Shown: positions 1 to 11,912, numbered from the stretch's first letter. The stretch is 64,000 nucleotides of DNA from Pseudomonas sp. 102515 (GCF_031085165.1 NZ_JAVHTY010000005.1:62001-126000); one strand, 5' to 3'. The notes: generated by a model from the sequence alone, not told the origin. Program-made: numbers and translations.

Positions 1-2
1 TC

Positions 3-920
3 GGCCTGACCACCGCCCGGCCACACGAGACCGATCCGCAGACCCTGATCAAGCACGCCGGCCTCGCCCTGCACAGGGCCAAGGCCACCGGCGGCCATCA
101 GGTCCAGGTGTTCACCGAGGCGCTGATCGCCGAAGCCAGCAACAAGCTGTTCGTGCAGAACAACCTGCGCCGGGCCCTGGAGCAGAACGAACTGCTGGTG
201 CACTACCAGCCCAAGGTCTGCCTGAAACGCGCCAAGCTGCTCGGCCTGGAAGCCCTGATCCGCTGGCAGCACCCGGAAAAGGGCATGATCCGCCCGGACC
301 AGTTCATCAGCATCGCCGAGGAAACCGGGCTCATCGTGCCCATCGGCAAATGGGTCATCCGCGAGGTCTGCCGCCAGCTGCACCGCCTCGACGCCGCCGG
401 CTTCGACGATCTGCAGATCGCCATCAACCTGTCGCCCAAGCAGTTCACCGATCCCGACCTGGTGCAGTCCTTCGTCACCATCCTCGACGAGGAGGGCATC
501 GCGCCCAAGCGTCTGGAGCTGGAACTGACCGAAAGCCTCTTGCTGGATGCCACCGACGCCACCCGCAACACCCTCGAAGCCCTCAAGCGCCTGGGCATGA
601 GCCTGGCGATGGACGACTTCGGCACCGGTTATTCGTCGCTCAGCTACTTGAAAAAATTCCCCATCGACATCATCAAGATCGACAGGAGTTTCATCAAGGA
701 CATCCCGGACAACCAAGACGACATGGAAATCACCTCCGCGGTGATCGCCATGGCCCACAACCTGCGGCTGCAGGTGGTTGCCGAGGGCATCGAGACGACT
801 GAACAGCTGGCTTTCCTGCGCCACCATCGCTGCGATATCGGCCAGGGCTATCTGTTCGACAAGCCCATCCCGGCCGACCAGCTCGACGCCGCCCTGGGGC
901 GTTACCTGCCGACACGCTGA
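3..920 (+). CDS. GGDEF-EAL cyclic-di-GMP phosphodiesterase, 3' part only
   Basis: The reading frame is open from the left edge, so the gene starts outside the window; 305 residues are visible. The first ~35 residues look like the end of a GGDEF domain. The rest is a full EAL domain, which hydrolyses cyclic di-GMP to pGpG. All usual catalytic and metal-binding motifs are seen: EALIRW, INLSPKQF, ELTES, DDFGTGYSSL, KIDRSF, AEGIET and the QGYLFDKP end. The EAL half should therefore be active; the state of the GGDEF active site cannot be judged. The lost N-terminus probably carries a sensor domain. The gene ends 81 bp before msrA, with no obvious terminator between them. Confidence 0.9.
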   Translation, partial: GLTTARPHETDPQTLIKHAGLALHRAKATGGHQVQVFTEALIAEASNKLFVQNNLRRALEQNELLVHYQPKVCLKRAKLLGLEALIRWQHPEKGMIRPDQFISIAEETGLIVPIGKWVIREVCRQLHRLDAAGFDDLQIAINLSPKQFTDPDLVQSFVTILDEEGIAPKRLELELTESLLLDATDATRNTLEALKRLGMSLAMDDFGTGYSSLSYLKKFPIDIIKIDRSFIKDIPDNQDDMEITSAVIAMAHNLRLQVVAEGIETTEQLAFLRHHRCDIGQGYLFDKPIPADQLDAALGRYLPTR

Positions 921-1001
921 CCCGCCACGCGGACTCGACCCCGCTGCAGCGATTTTGCGTACACTGAGCTTTTCGCCTGGCCCTTTCCCACGAGGTATCC
1001 C

Positions 1002-1661
1002 ATGGTCCTGCGTTCCGAAATCCTGACCAAGAAGACCCATCTGCCTGCCGCCGAGCAGGCGCTGCCCGGTCGCGAGACGGCCATGGCCGTGCCCGCGGCC
1101 CACTATGTCAACGGCAATCCGTTGCAAGGCCCCTTCCCCGCCGACCTGCAGAGTCTGGTGGTGGGCATGGGCTGCTTCTGGGGCGTCGAGCGGCGCTTCT
1201 GGCAACAGCCAGGCGTCTGGACCACCGCGGCGGGCTATGCCGGCGGCCATACCCCCAATCCGACCTACGAAGAGGTCTGCTCGGGTCTGACCGGGCATAC
1301 CGAGGTGGTGCTGGTAGTGTTCGATCCGGCCCAGACCTCGCTGGAGGCACTGCTGAAGATCTTCTGGGAAGCCCACGATCCGACCCAGGGCATGCGCCAG
1401 GGCAACGACGTCGGCACCCAGTATCGCTCGGCGCTGTACTACACCAACGACAGTCAGCGGGAAGCCTTCGAAGCCAGCCAGGCCACCTTCCAGGCGCAAC
1501 TGGCCGACGCCGGTTATGGCGAGATCACCACCGAGATCGCCCCGCTGCCGCCCTTCTACTACGCCGAGGCCTATCACCAGCAGTACCTGGCGAAGAATCC
1601 CAACGGCTATTGCGGCCTGGCCGGCACCGGTGTCTGCCTACCGCCCAGCCTGGCGGTCTGA
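1002..1661 (+). CDS. msrA: Peptide-methionine (S)-S-oxide reductase MsrA
   Basis: A 219-residue cytoplasmic repair enzyme that reduces methionine-S-sulfoxide, free or in proteins, at the expense of thioredoxin. The catalytic cysteine lies in GCFWG (about C58). Two resolving cysteines lie in the C-terminal segment [11 protein letters not shown] (about C204 and C212), the same arrangement as in E. coli MsrA. The ~50-residue N-terminal extension before the core and the total length fit the long gammaproteobacterial form. The ATG start is preceded by an ACGAGG ribosome-binding site. The gene is convergent with rlmJ; the interval holds a pair of palindromic repeats. Confidence 0.95.
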   Translation: MVLRSEILTKKTHLPAAEQALPGRETAMAVPAAHYVNGNPLQGPFPADLQSLVVGMGCFWGVERRFWQQPGVWTTAAGYAGGHTPNPTYEEVCSGLTGHTEVVLVVFDPAQTSLEALLKIFWEAHDPTQGMRQGNDVGTQYRSALYYTNDSQREAFEASQATFQAQLADAGYGEITTEIAPLPPFYYAEAYHQQYLAKNPNGYCGLAGTGVCLPPSLAV

Positions 1662-1688
1662 TCCCGAACCGCTACGGCGACTCTCTTT

Positions 1689-1877
1689 GTTGGGCTTCGG
1701 CGGTAGAGCTGCCCCAACCCAATCTACGCCGACCTTCCTAGTGGGTCGGGTTGAGCGCAGCGAAGCCCAACGTCCCCAGGCTCGACACCCTACTGTTGGG
1801 CTTCGGCGGTAGAGCTGCCTCAACCCAACCTACGCCGACCTTCCTAGTGGGTCGGGTTGAGCGCAGCGAAGCCCAAC
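1689..1877. repeat. Tandem pair of 83-bp palindromic (REP-like) units
   Basis: Two near-identical 83-bp units lie at 1689-1771 and 1795-1877, separated by a 23-bp spacer; I count two mismatches. Each unit begins GTTGGGCTTCG and ends with its perfect reverse complement CGAAGCCCAAC, giving an 11-bp outer stem. A second inner pairing (CAACCC with GGGTTG) is kept in both. They fill the convergent gap between msrA and rlmJ, a usual place for REP-type elements in Pseudomonas. They could also act as a bidirectional transcription block. Confidence 0.85.
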
Positions 1878-1890
1878 AGCGCCGGGCTTG

Positions 1891-2727
1891 CTATTCCGCG
1901 ATCAGCCAGTCCAGCCGCCAGCTGCCTTCGCCCTGGGCCAGATGCTCGGCCAGCCAGGGTAGCAAGTCGCGCAATTCTTCCTCCAGGCCCCACGGCGGAT
2001 TGACGATGGCCAACCCCGAGCCATTGAGCCGGGTGGGATCGTCCGCCGCACGGATCAGCAACTCGACGTTGAGCAGCTTGGGCGCGCCACTGGCCTGCAG
2101 ACCGGCATGAAAGCGTCTGAGCTGACGGCGATCCTTGATCGGATACCAGAGCATGATCACCGTCTGGCGCATGCGGCCGATGGCTTCCTGTACCGCCTTG
2201 ACGCAACGCTCCAGCTCGTCGGCCTTCTCGAAGGGCGGATCGATCAGCAGCAAGGCCCGACGCTCGGGAACCGGCAGCAGCGCGCGCGGCAGCAGCCAGC
2301 CATCCTTCTGGTGCACCGCGACCCGGCGATCACGGGCCATGTTTTCCTTGAGCAGGCGACCATCCTCGGGGTGCAGCTCGTTGAGCAGCAGGCGATCCTG
2401 GGGACGCAAGGCCTGGCGCATCAGCTCGGGCGAGCCGGGGTAGTAGCGCAGCGCGCCGTCGGGATTGAGCGCGGCCACCGCCTCGCGATAGCCGACGAAG
2501 GCCGCCGGCGCGGATTCCAGCGTCCACAGCCGACCGATCCCCTCGCGCCATTCGTCGGTACGACTGGCCTGGTCGCCGGCCAGGTCGTAGCGACCGACGC
2601 CGGAATGGCTGTCCAGGTAGGCGAAGGGCGTCTCCTTGCGCGCCAGCAGCGCGGCCAGGCGCAACAGGGTGGCGTGCTTGAAGACATCGGCGTGATTGCC
2701 GGCGTGGAAGGCGTGTCGGTAATTCAT
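1891..2727 (-). CDS. rlmJ: 23S rRNA (adenine(2030)-N(6))-methyltransferase RlmJ
   Basis: A SAM-dependent enzyme that makes N6-methyladenosine at position 2030 of 23S rRNA. The 278-residue product matches E. coli RlmJ in length. It opens with the family signature [19 protein letters not shown]. The catalytic motif is the DPPF-like IDPPFE sequence in the middle of the protein. The ATG at 2727 is chosen because the family begins exactly there; an in-frame extension upstream has no homologous look. The gene is divergent from the K+/H+ antiporter gene and convergent with msrA. Confidence 0.93.
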   Translation of the reverse strand: MNYRHAFHAGNHADVFKHATLLRLAALLARKETPFAYLDSHSGVGRYDLAGDQASRTDEWREGIGRLWTLESAPAAFVGYREAVAALNPDGALRYYPGSPELMRQALRPQDRLLLNELHPEDGRLLKENMARDRRVAVHQKDGWLLPRALLPVPERRALLLIDPPFEKADELERCVKAVQEAIGRMRQTVIMLWYPIKDRRQLRRFHAGLQASGAPKLLNVELLIRAADDPTRLNGSGLAIVNPPWGLEEELRDLLPWLAEHLAQGEGSWRLDWLIAE

Positions 2728-2855
2728 GGGATACTCCAGCGTCAGCCCTACAGTGTACCGTCTTCCTCGGGCGCCAGCGGCGTCGCGCTTTGACACCCCG
2801 GCCACCCAGCGGGTTAAATCCCTGGTTCTTCAATTCTTTACCCCAGGAGTCACGC

Positions 2856-4595
2856 TTGGACGCTGTCACCATCAACAGCTTGTTCTTGATCGGTGCGGTG
2901 CTGATCGGCCTGTCGATTCTGGTCAGCTCGATTTCCTCGCGGGTCGGCATCCCGATTCTGGTGATCTTCCTGGTGGTCGGCATGTTCGCCGGCATCGACG
3001 GTCCCGGTCACATCGCCTTCGACAACTATCCGATGGCCTACCTGGTGGGCAACCTGGCGCTGGCGGTGATCCTGCTCGATGGCGGCATGCGCACCCGGGT
3101 GTCGAGCTTCCGGGTGGCGCTCTGGCCGGCACTGTCGCTGGCCACCGTGGGGGTGATGATCACCACCGGCCTGACCGGGGTCGCCGCCGCCTGGCTGTTC
3201 GACCTCAGCCTGCTGCAGGGCCTGCTGATCGGCGCCATCGTCGGTTCCACCGATGCCGCGGCGGTGTTTTCCCTGCTGGGTGGCCGCGGTCTCAACGAAC
3301 GGGTCACCGCCAGCCTGGAAATCGAATCCGGCAGCAACGACCCCATGGCGGTGTTTCTCACCGTCACCCTGATCGAGATGCTCGCCAGCGGCCAGAGCGG
3401 CTTCAGCTGGAGTCTGCTGGGTCACTTCGTCAGCGAATTCGCCATCGGCGGGGTGATCGGCCTGGGCGGTGGCTGGCTGCTGCTGCAGCTGATCAACCGC
3501 ATCCACCTCGCCGACGGCCTCTATCCGCTGCTGGCCATCAGCGGTGGCCTACTGATCTTCGCCCTGACCAACGCCGCCCATGGCAGTGGCATCCTCGCGG
3601 TCTACCTGGCCGGTCTGCTGATGGGCAATCTGCCGATCCGCAGCCGCCACGGCATGCTGCACATGCTCGACGGCATGGCCTGGCTGGCGCAGATCGGCAT
3701 GTTCCTGGTGCTGGGCCTGCTGGTGGAGCCGCACAACCTGCTGCCCATTGCCCTACCCGCCCTCGGCCTCGCCCTGTGGATGATCCTGGTCGCCCGGCCG
3801 CTGTCGGTGGCCATTGGCCTCTTGCCCTTCCGCGCCTTCCACGACCGCGAGAAGGCCTTTATCGCCTGGGTCGGGCTGCGTGGCGCGGTCCCCATCATCC
3901 TGGCGGTGTTCCCGATGATGGCCGGGCTGCCCCAGGCCCAGCTGTTCTTCAACGTGGCCTTCTTCATCGTGCTGGTGTCGCTGCTGGTGCAGGGTTCCAG
4001 CCTGCCGCTGGCGGCCAAGCTGCTCAAGGTGACGGTGCCACCGGAGCCGGCGCCCTTCTCCCGCGCCGGTCTGCAGGTCCATCCGACCAGCGAATGGGAG
4101 CTGTTCATCTATCGCCTGGGCGCCGAGAAGTGGTGCATCGGCGCCGCCCTGCGGGAGTTGAAGATGCCCGAGGGCACCCGTATCGCCGCGCTGTTCCGCG
4201 GCGAGACCCTGCTCCACCCCTCCGGCAGTACCACCCTGGAAGCCGGCGACATCCTCTGCGTGGTCGGCCACGAGCACGATCTGCCGGCCCTGGGGCGGCT
4301 GTTCAGCCAGGCACCGCAGCAGACCCAGAGATTCTTCGGCGACTTCGTCCTGGAAGCCGACGCCGAACTCAGCGCCGTGGCCGCGCTGTACGGCCTGCAA
4401 CTGGGCGAGGTGGACGGCAACCAACGCCTCGGCAGCTTCATCACCCACGAGATCGGCGGCGAACCCATCGTCGGCGACCTGGTGGAGTGGAACGGCCTGG
4501 TCTGGATCGTCGCGGCCATCGAGAACAAGCGCGTGCGCAAGGTCGGCGTGAAGTTTCCCGAAGGCAACAGCAGCGGGCCCGCGCTCTTTCTTTAA
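2856..4595 (+). CDS. cvrA: K+/H+ antiporter, CvrA/NhaP2 (CPA1) type
   Basis: An inner-membrane cation/proton antiporter that exports K+ (and possibly Na+) to balance ions and volume. The 579-residue frame has about 12 hydrophobic segments up to residue ~390, then cytoplasmic TrkA-C-like and CorC/HlyC-like regions, as in E. coli YcgO/CvrA. The conserved transport stretches around [31 protein letters not shown] and GLRGAVPI are intact. The TTG start at 2856 is chosen because it follows AGGAG at a good distance and matches the family start (xDAxTINSLF). An ATG further upstream would add 22 unrelated residues. Confidence 0.92.
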   Translation: MDAVTINSLFLIGAVLIGLSILVSSISSRVGIPILVIFLVVGMFAGIDGPGHIAFDNYPMAYLVGNLALAVILLDGGMRTRVSSFRVALWPALSLATVGVMITTGLTGVAAAWLFDLSLLQGLLIGAIVGSTDAAAVFSLLGGRGLNERVTASLEIESGSNDPMAVFLTVTLIEMLASGQSGFSWSLLGHFVSEFAIGGVIGLGGGWLLLQLINRIHLADGLYPLLAISGGLLIFALTNAAHGSGILAVYLAGLLMGNLPIRSRHGMLHMLDGMAWLAQIGMFLVLGLLVEPHNLLPIALPALGLALWMILVARPLSVAIGLLPFRAFHDREKAFIAWVGLRGAVPIILAVFPMMAGLPQAQLFFNVAFFIVLVSLLVQGSSLPLAAKLLKVTVPPEPAPFSRAGLQVHPTSEWELFIYRLGAEKWCIGAALRELKMPEGTRIAALFRGETLLHPSGSTTLEAGDILCVVGHEHDLPALGRLFSQAPQQTQRFFGDFVLEADAELSAVAALYGLQLGEVDGNQRLGSFITHEIGGEPIVGDLVEWNGLVWIVAAIENKRVRKVGVKFPEGNSSGPALFL

Positions 4596-4693
4596 CGGTG
4601 GATGAACGGGGTTCGCGGCTCGAGGGGTGCCGCCTTGCGCCCCAGGCAGCCTGGCTTTAACCTCGCGCCTTTCCACTGCCCGACGCCTGCCGC

Positions 4694-7600
4694 ATGCACC
4701 GCCTGTCCGCTCTGCTTCGCGCCGCCGCTCTCTGCGGTTGCCTGTTCACCTTTCCCGCCGTGGCTCAGGATTCCGGGCCGCCCGATGCCCAGCAGGTTCA
4801 GCAGAATCTGAACAGTCTGGCCGATCGCAAGCTGCCCGCCCCCGAGCAGAGCGCCGCCCAGGACAGTCTGCAGCAGACCCTCAAGCTGCTCGATCAGCGT
4901 GACCAGTACGTCAAGCAGCTGGCCGATCTGCGCCAGCACCTGGCCCAGGCACCGCAGCAGATCAAGGATGCCCAGCGGCAACTGGCGCGGCTGCGCGCCG
5001 AGCCGATCAAGCCGGCCGAACAGCGCTATGCCGGCGCTACGCCCCAGGCTCTGGAGCAGCGCCTGAGCGAGACCAGCCTGGCGCTCAACAGCGTGCAGGA
5101 CGACCTCAATGCGGCCAACAGTCTGGTGATCAATGCCCAGACCCGCCCCGAACGCGCTCAGGTGGACATCGCCAATCTGCAGACGCGCCTGCAGCAGATC
5201 GCCGATCTGCTCAAGACCGGGCGCGAGAACGCCAAGCCCCTCACCACCGAGCGGCGCGGTCAGTTGCTGGCGGAGCAGGCGGCCGCCAATGCGCAGATCC
5301 AGCTGCTGCGCCAGGAACTGGGCGGCAACAGCGTGCTGCAGGATCTGGGGGCCATCCGCCGCGAACTCTTCACCGAGCAGGTCAAGCGCTACGAGCAGGA
5401 GACCCTGGACCTGCAGACGCTGATCAGCGGCAAGCGCCGTCAGCAATCGGAAAAGACCCTGGCCGAAGCCTCTCGCGAATCGGAAAAGACCGCCGGAGAC
5501 GATGTGCTGTCCCAGGAGACCGGGCTCAATCTGCAGCTGTCGGACTACCTGCTGCGCGCCACCGATCGCCTCAACGACCTCAACCGCCGCAATCTCGAGT
5601 CGCGCCAGCAGCTGGATCAGCTCAAGCAGACCACCGAAAACATGGAACAGCAGATCGGCGTGCTCAAGGGCAGCGTGCTGCTGTCCAAGCTGCTCTACCA
5701 GCAGCGGGCGGCGCTGCCCTCGGTCAAGGTCAACAAGGACCTCACCGACGACATCGCCGATCTGCGCCTCTATCAGTTCGAACTCAATCAGCAGCGCGCC
5801 CAGATCGCCAATCCGGAAGGCTATGTCGACACCCTGCTGTCCAAGCAGCCGCCGGAAAAGGCCACCCCGCAGCTGCGTCAGCAACTGCTCGACCTGCTCA
5901 AGACCCGCAGCGAATTGCAGGAGCGCCTCAACACCGAACTCAATGCCCTGCTCAGCGAATCCATCGATCTGCAGCTCAACCAGAACCAGCTGCGCAGCAC
6001 CATCACCAGCCTGCGCGGCACCCTCGACGAGCAGATGTTCTGGATCCCCAGCAACAAGCCGCTGGACTGGAACTGGGTCAAGACCGCCCCCCGCAAGCTG
6101 CTGCAGCAGCTGCGCGACGTGCCCTGGGGCTCCAGCCTGCATGAACTCTATGTCGGCCTGGCCGAGCGGCCGCTGCTGCTGCTGCCGCTGGTGCTGGCCT
6201 TCGCCACCCTGATCTGGCAACGCCCGCGCATCCATGGGCGGGTCAACAAGCTCAACCAGGACATCGGCCACTATCAGCGCGACAGCCAGCTGCACACGCC
6301 CCAGGCCATCCTCCTCACCATCCTGCTGGGCCTGCCGGCGAGTCTGGTGCTCTGGCTGGGCGGCGTGGCCCTGGAGGGTGACGAACGCGGGGTCAACGCC
6401 GCCATCGGCGCGGCGCTGCTGGAGATCGCCGCCGGCTGGCTGGTGTTCTACACGGTGTATCGCCTGCTGGCCTCCGGCGGCGTGGCCGAGACCCACTTCC
6501 GCTGGACCCGGCCCCAGGCGCAGTCGCTGCGCCGGCTGGTCAGACGGGTGGGCCTGCTGGCCCTGGCGCTGATGGCGGTGGTGGCCATCGCCGAGCGTCA
6601 GCTGGCGGGGCTGGCCGACGACGTCCTCGGTATCCTCATCGTCCTGGTCGCCTATGCCAGCCTGGCCTGGATGCTCGGTCGCTCCCTGCTCAATGCCACC
6701 GCCCGCGAGCGTCTGCCGTTCTTCCGCCTGCTGCTCGGCCTGATGATCACCGCCATTCCGGCCGTGCTGTTCTTCGCCGTGCTCTTCGGCTACTACTACA
6801 CCGCGCTCAAGCTCACCGATCGCCTGGTGGACACCCTCTATGTGCTGATGGCCTGGATCATCCTCGAAGCCACCCTGGCCCGTGGCCTGAGCGTGGCCGC
6901 GCGGCGCCTGGCCTACCAGCGCGCCATCCAGAAGCGCCAGGCGCAGCAGGAAGACGCCGAGGGCGTCGAGGTGGTGCAGGAGCCGACCCTGGACATGGAA
7001 CAGGTCAACCAGCAGTCCTCGCGCCTGCTGCGCCTGACCCTGCTACTGGCTTTCCTTGGCGTGCTCTACCTGGTCTGGGCCGATGTGGTGGCGGTGTTCT
7101 CCTACCTGGACAACGTCACCCTCTACCAGTACACCAGTGGCACCGGCGCCGCCGCCACCCAGGTGCCCCTGACGTTGCGGGTGTTCATCATCGCCCTGGT
7201 GATCGCCGGTCTCACCGTCGCCCTGGCGCGCAACCTGCCGGGCCTGCTGGAGGTGCTGGTGCTGTCGCGGCTGAATCTGGCCCAGGGCAGCGCCTACGCC
7301 ACCACCACCCTGCTCTCCTACGTCATCGTCGGCTTCGGCACCGTGACCACCCTGGCGACCCTGGGGGTGAGCTGGGACAAGCTGCAGTGGCTGGCCACCG
7401 CCCTCTCGGTCGGTCTGGGTTTCGGTCTGCAGGAGATCTTCGGTAACTTCATCTCCGGCCTGATCATCCTCTTCGAGCGCCCGGTGCGTGTCGGCGATCT
7501 CATCACCATCGGCAACGTGACCGGCACGGTGAACAAGATCCGCATCCGCGCCACCCATATCACCGATGCCGACCGCAAGTCGGTGGTGGTGCCCAACAAG

Positions 7601-8038
7601 ACCTTCGTCACCAGCCAGCTGATCAACTGGACGCTGACCGACACCGTCACCCGTATCGTGCTGACCTTCGGCGTCAATCGCGGCAGCGACCTGGCCCAGG
7701 CGCAACAGCTGATCATGCAGGCGGTGAAGGAGAATGCGCGCGTACTGCACGACCCGGAGCCCTCACTGTTCGTCACCCACTATGGCGCCACCACCCTGGA
7801 TCACGAACTGCGCATCTATGTCCGGGAACTGGGCGATCGCAGCGCCGCCACCGATGAGCTGATCCGCCGGGTGGACCAGCTGCTGCGCGAGGCCGGCATC
7901 AACCTGCTGTCGACGCCGCAGATGGAAATAACTCTGAAGAATCGACACGGAGCGGAGAAACAACTGGGTAAAAAGCCTCTCCTACCTGAAGGGGATACCC
8001 AGCAGGAGGCCGAGGATCCCAAGCCACCCAAGGCCTGA
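4694..8038 (+). CDS. mscK: Large mechanosensitive channel MscK (KefA type)
   Basis: A 1114-residue inner-membrane channel that opens on membrane tension during osmotic downshift; in E. coli MscK also responds to external K+. It has a signal peptide (residues 1-24), a long Gln/Leu-rich periplasmic coiled-coil domain to about 490, some ten membrane spans, and an MscS-type pore and vestibule from about 880 to 1080. The MscS core motifs (LSVGLGFGLQEIFGNFISG, FERPVRVGD, VPNKTF) are present. The gene sits 98 bp after the K+/H+ antiporter, suggesting a shared osmotic/K+ context. Confidence 0.92.
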   Translation: MHRLSALLRAAALCGCLFTFPAVAQDSGPPDAQQVQQNLNSLADRKLPAPEQSAAQDSLQQTLKLLDQRDQYVKQLADLRQHLAQAPQQIKDAQRQLARLRAEPIKPAEQRYAGATPQALEQRLSETSLALNSVQDDLNAANSLVINAQTRPERAQVDIANLQTRLQQIADLLKTGRENAKPLTTERRGQLLAEQAAANAQIQLLRQELGGNSVLQDLGAIRRELFTEQVKRYEQETLDLQTLISGKRRQQSEKTLAEASRESEKTAGDDVLSQETGLNLQLSDYLLRATDRLNDLNRRNLESRQQLDQLKQTTENMEQQIGVLKGSVLLSKLLYQQRAALPSVKVNKDLTDDIADLRLYQFELNQQRAQIANPEGYVDTLLSKQPPEKATPQLRQQLLDLLKTRSELQERLNTELNALLSESIDLQLNQNQLRSTITSLRGTLDEQMFWIPSNKPLDWNWVKTAPRKLLQQLRDVPWGSSLHELYVGLAERPLLLLPLVLAFATLIWQRPRIHGRVNKLNQDIGHYQRDSQLHTPQAILLTILLGLPASLVLWLGGVALEGDERGVNAAIGAALLEIAAGWLVFYTVYRLLASGGVAETHFRWTRPQAQSLRRLVRRVGLLALALMAVVAIAERQLAGLADDVLGILIVLVAYASLAWMLGRSLLNATARERLPFFRLLLGLMITAIPAVLFFAVLFGYYYTALKLTDRLVDTLYVLMAWIILEATLARGLSVAARRLAYQRAIQKRQAQQEDAEGVEVVQEPTLDMEQVNQQSSRLLRLTLLLAFLGVLYLVWADVVAVFSYLDNVTLYQYTSGTGAAATQVPLTLRVFIIALVIAGLTVALARNLPGLLEVLVLSRLNLAQGSAYATTTLLSYVIVGFGTVTTLATLGVSWDKLQWLATALSVGLGFGLQEIFGNFISGLIILFERPVRVGDLITIGNVTGTVNKIRIRATHITDADRKSVVVPNKTFVTSQLINWTLTDTVTRIVLTFGVNRGSDLAQAQQLIMQAVKENARVLHDPEPSLFVTHYGATTLDHELRIYVRELGDRSAATDELIRRVDQLLREAGINLLSTPQMEITLKNRHGAEKQLGKKPLLPEGDTQQEAEDPKPPKA

Positions 8039-8056
8039 CGGCCCCTGCGCGGATAG

Positions 8057-9528
<1,472 letters not shown>

Positions 9529-9529
<1 letters not shown>

Positions 9530-9670
9530 GAGCCTGTTTATAATCCGCTGCGCGTCGGCCAAACTGCGTTGAAAAGGCTTTCGGAATGCTCATTTACCAC
9601 TCGTAGACTCCGCTTCCTCAAGCCTTTTCGCCTTGTTTGTCTCTAGCTCGCGAGATTATAAGAAGGCTCT
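9529..9670 (+). repeat. Long palindromic element, family A (copy 1, 142 bp)
   Basis: Ends are AGAGCCTGTTTATAATC (9529-9545) and GATTATAAGAAGGCTCT (9654-9670), which pair except for two central bases. A second nested stem pairs GAAAAGGCTT with AAGCCTTTTC. Blocks GCTGCGCGTCGGCC, CGGAATGCTCATTTAC, CCGCTTCCTCAA and CTCTAGCTCGCGAG recur in reverse orientation at 32646-32823. It lies between the convergent selO and pncB and begins on the last base of the selO stop codon. No coding potential is evident. Confidence 0.85.
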
Positions 9671-9685
9671 GGGAGCTGACCATGT

Positions 9686-10888
9686 TCAGGCGCCGTTGAC
9701 CTGGAAGACGTGCCGCAGATAGTGCAGGAAGTCCGGTTCGCCACCCTGGGCCTTGCCGGGGGCGTCGGAAATCTTGGCCACGGGCTGGCCATTGCAGCGA
9801 CTCATCTTGAGCACCATGTTCATCGGCTGCACCCCGGGGATGTCGCAGGTGAAATGGGTGCCGATGCCGAAGCTCACGTTGATCCGCTCGCGCAGGGCGC
9901 GAAACAGCGCGAGGGCCTTTTCCAGATTGAGCGAATCGGAAAACACCAGGGTCTTGGTCAGGGGATCTATGCCCAGCTGCCGGTAATGGGCGATGGCCTT
10001 TTCCGCCCACTGCAGGGGATCGCCGCTGTCGTGCCGCAGGCCGTCGAACAGCTTGGCGAAGTAGAGATCGAAATCGCGCAGGAAGGCATCCATGGTGATG
10101 GTATCGGTCAGGGCGATACCGAGCTGACCGCGATACTCGCGCACCCAGCAGTCGAGGGCGGAGATCTGGCTGTCGATCAGGCGCGGACCCAGTTGCTGGT
10201 GCGCCATCAGCCACTCGTGGGCCATGGTGCCCAGGGGCGCGACGTCCAGCTTCCAGGCCAGGTGCACGTTGCTGGTGCCGACGAAGCGACCGGGGAAATC
10301 GTCCCTCAGGCTGCGCACCACCATCTCCTGCACCCCATAGGAGAAGCGCCGCCGGGTGCCGAAGTCGGCCATCTTGAACTCGGCCAGTTCATCGGCGCCC
10401 GCCTCCCGTGCCAGCCAGTCGAACTTGCGATAGAGCTGATCTCGGGCCACCTGCAGCGGCAGATCGGCATGGCGCTGGCGATTGCGCACTTCGCTGATCA
10501 GCGCCAGGATCGGCACCTCGAACAGGATCAGATGCAGCCAGGGACCTTTCAGGGTCAGGGTGAAGCGCCCTTCTTCCTCGCCCAGGAACACATAGGAGGG
10601 ATTGAACCGAAACAGTCGCAGGAAGCGGATGAAGTCCGGGGTGATGAAGGGGATGCGTTCGAGAAAGGCCAGCTGACCGTCACTGATGGCGACATCGGCG
10701 AGGGCATCGATCTCGGCCTGGATGGCCGCGTGATAGGGCCGCAGGTCTTCGTCGTTGCGGCAGCGAAAGGCCCACTCGACTTCCGCATTGGGATAGTTGT
10801 GCAGGACGGCCTGCATCATGGTGAGCTTGTAGAAATCGGTGTCCAACAGGCTCTGCACGGCCTGCTCGGAAAAACTATCGGCCATCAT
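9686..10888 (-). CDS. pncB: Nicotinate phosphoribosyltransferase
   Basis: Makes nicotinate mononucleotide from nicotinate and PRPP with ATP hydrolysis, the entry step of the Preiss-Handler NAD salvage route. The 400-residue product has family blocks near the start ([14 protein letters not shown]) and the later stretches RHDSGDP, VFSDSLN and GIGTHFTCD that form the phosphoribosyl site. Two adjacent ATG codons start the frame; the first is used. In PAO1 a pncB lies next to the same small protein/kinase/methyltransferase/colRS group. It is the last gene of this leftward block. Confidence 0.95.
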   Translation of the reverse strand: MMADSFSEQAVQSLLDTDFYKLTMMQAVLHNYPNAEVEWAFRCRNDEDLRPYHAAIQAEIDALADVAISDGQLAFLERIPFITPDFIRFLRLFRFNPSYVFLGEEEGRFTLTLKGPWLHLILFEVPILALISEVRNRQRHADLPLQVARDQLYRKFDWLAREAGADELAEFKMADFGTRRRFSYGVQEMVVRSLRDDFPGRFVGTSNVHLAWKLDVAPLGTMAHEWLMAHQQLGPRLIDSQISALDCWVREYRGQLGIALTDTITMDAFLRDFDLYFAKLFDGLRHDSGDPLQWAEKAIAHYRQLGIDPLTKTLVFSDSLNLEKALALFRALRERINVSFGIGTHFTCDIPGVQPMNMVLKMSRCNGQPVAKISDAPGKAQGGEPDFLHYLRHVFQVNGA

Positions 10889-10970
10889 CGGCGGGGCTCG
10901 GCAGCTAGAAGTCAGACGACAGGATGCCCAACTTGCCGAGGAAGCGAAAGGCGCTTGACCGCCCGAGGGG

Positions 10971-11189
10971 CTAGCGGTTGTGGGTCTGGGTCATGCCGAA
11001 GAGAAACAGCAGCAGGTCCTGGCTCCCGGTGCTGGAGGTGGTCAGGCTGCGGGCCACCGGCGTCTGGCAATACTCGAGGCCTTCACTGCCGACCACTACC
11101 GCCGCTGGCCGCAGCCAGCTCGCATAGGCCAGCGTGGTGACACCACAGAAGGCTGCAACCAACAAACCTCGAGTAATTTGTGAAGTCAT
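10971..11189 (-). CDS. Conserved 72-aa small protein, probable membrane/exported
   Basis: A 72-residue protein with one hydrophobic N-terminal segment (residues ~7-24, ending AYASW), which could be a signal peptide or a single membrane anchor. A short Ser/Thr-rich stretch and a second hydrophobic patch (DLLLFLFG) follow near the end. Its ATG overlaps the TGA of the upstream kinase gene as ATGA, so translation is probably coupled. A similar small gene sits at the same place in P. aeruginosa (PA4377 as I recall). Its function is unknown; the context suggests the cell envelope. Confidence 0.7.
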   Translation of the reverse strand: MTSQITRGLLVAAFCGVTTLAYASWLRPAAVVVGSEGLEYCQTPVARSLTTSSTGSQDLLLFLFGMTQTHNR

Positions 11190-11884
11190 GGCTCTAACCC
11201 TCTGATCTTGCGTCCCAACGCCTGTTGGTAAACGTAGAGGAGAGTTCGCCATTGCGCAGCATTCCACGACGAATGGCGCCGTAATTGCAGCATATCCCGA
11301 CGGGCGGCCGTATCTATGCCGATGCGCTGCCGACATTTCTCCAGGTCGAGCAGGGCGATGGAGAATTCCTTGCCTTGAGCGCCGACCCGTTCGGCCACGA
11401 AGATGTGCTTGGGATAGAGGCAACCGTGCTGCCAGCGGTGCCGGTGCATGCGTGCCAGCACCTCGCCCAGGGTGGTCAGGAAACGCTCGTGCTCGGCTTC
11501 GCTAAGGTGCTGGCCGCCACCTTCGGCGTACCACTGATCGAGGTCCTGATAGCCTTCCAGGGCAGCGCTCACCAGGAGTGCGCGCCAGCCGCCCTGGGCA
11601 CGTTGGGCTTCGCAGAACAGCAATTCGGGAACCTGGATACCCAAGTCGCGAAAGGCGATCAGCGCATCGCGCTCGCGCAGGGCGGTGGGACGCCCCAGGG
11701 GATGACGCAGGCTGCGATAGAGATGGCCGACCTGGCGCTTGACGTAGGCCAGGGTACCGTCGGGAAGCTGCAGGCGCTGGACACCGCTTTCGCCACCGCG
11801 GCGGACGTTGGGGGCTTCCACCCAGTCACCCGCGGTGTTCCACCAGCGATCGAAACGCTCTTCGCCTTGCGTTGCGGCTCCCAT
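11186..11884 (-). CDS. inaA: Lipopolysaccharide kinase, InaA/WapQ family
   Basis: A 232-residue member of the Kdo/WaaP kinase family, thought to phosphorylate sugars of the LPS inner core. Kinase features are weak but present: the VKRQ lysine region near residue 48, LARMHRHRWQHGCLYPKHIF as the catalytic-loop equivalent, and LLDLEKCR as the DFG-like metal site. In P. fluorescens and P. putida the gene downstream of colRS is called wapQ or inaA and supports outer-membrane integrity. It overlaps the downstream 72-aa gene by 4 bp and follows the methyltransferase by 28 bp. Confidence 0.82.
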   Translation of the reverse strand: MGAATQGEERFDRWWNTAGDWVEAPNVRRGGESGVQRLQLPDGTLAYVKRQVGHLYRSLRHPLGRPTALRERDALIAFRDLGIQVPELLFCEAQRAQGGWRALLVSAALEGYQDLDQWYAEGGGQHLSEAEHERFLTTLGEVLARMHRHRWQHGCLYPKHIFVAERVGAQGKEFSIALLDLEKCRQRIGIDTAARRDMLQLRRHSSWNAAQWRTLLYVYQQALGRKIRGLEP

Positions 11885-11912
11885 CAGCTGCCTCTCTTAT
11901 TCTGAATAGCTT

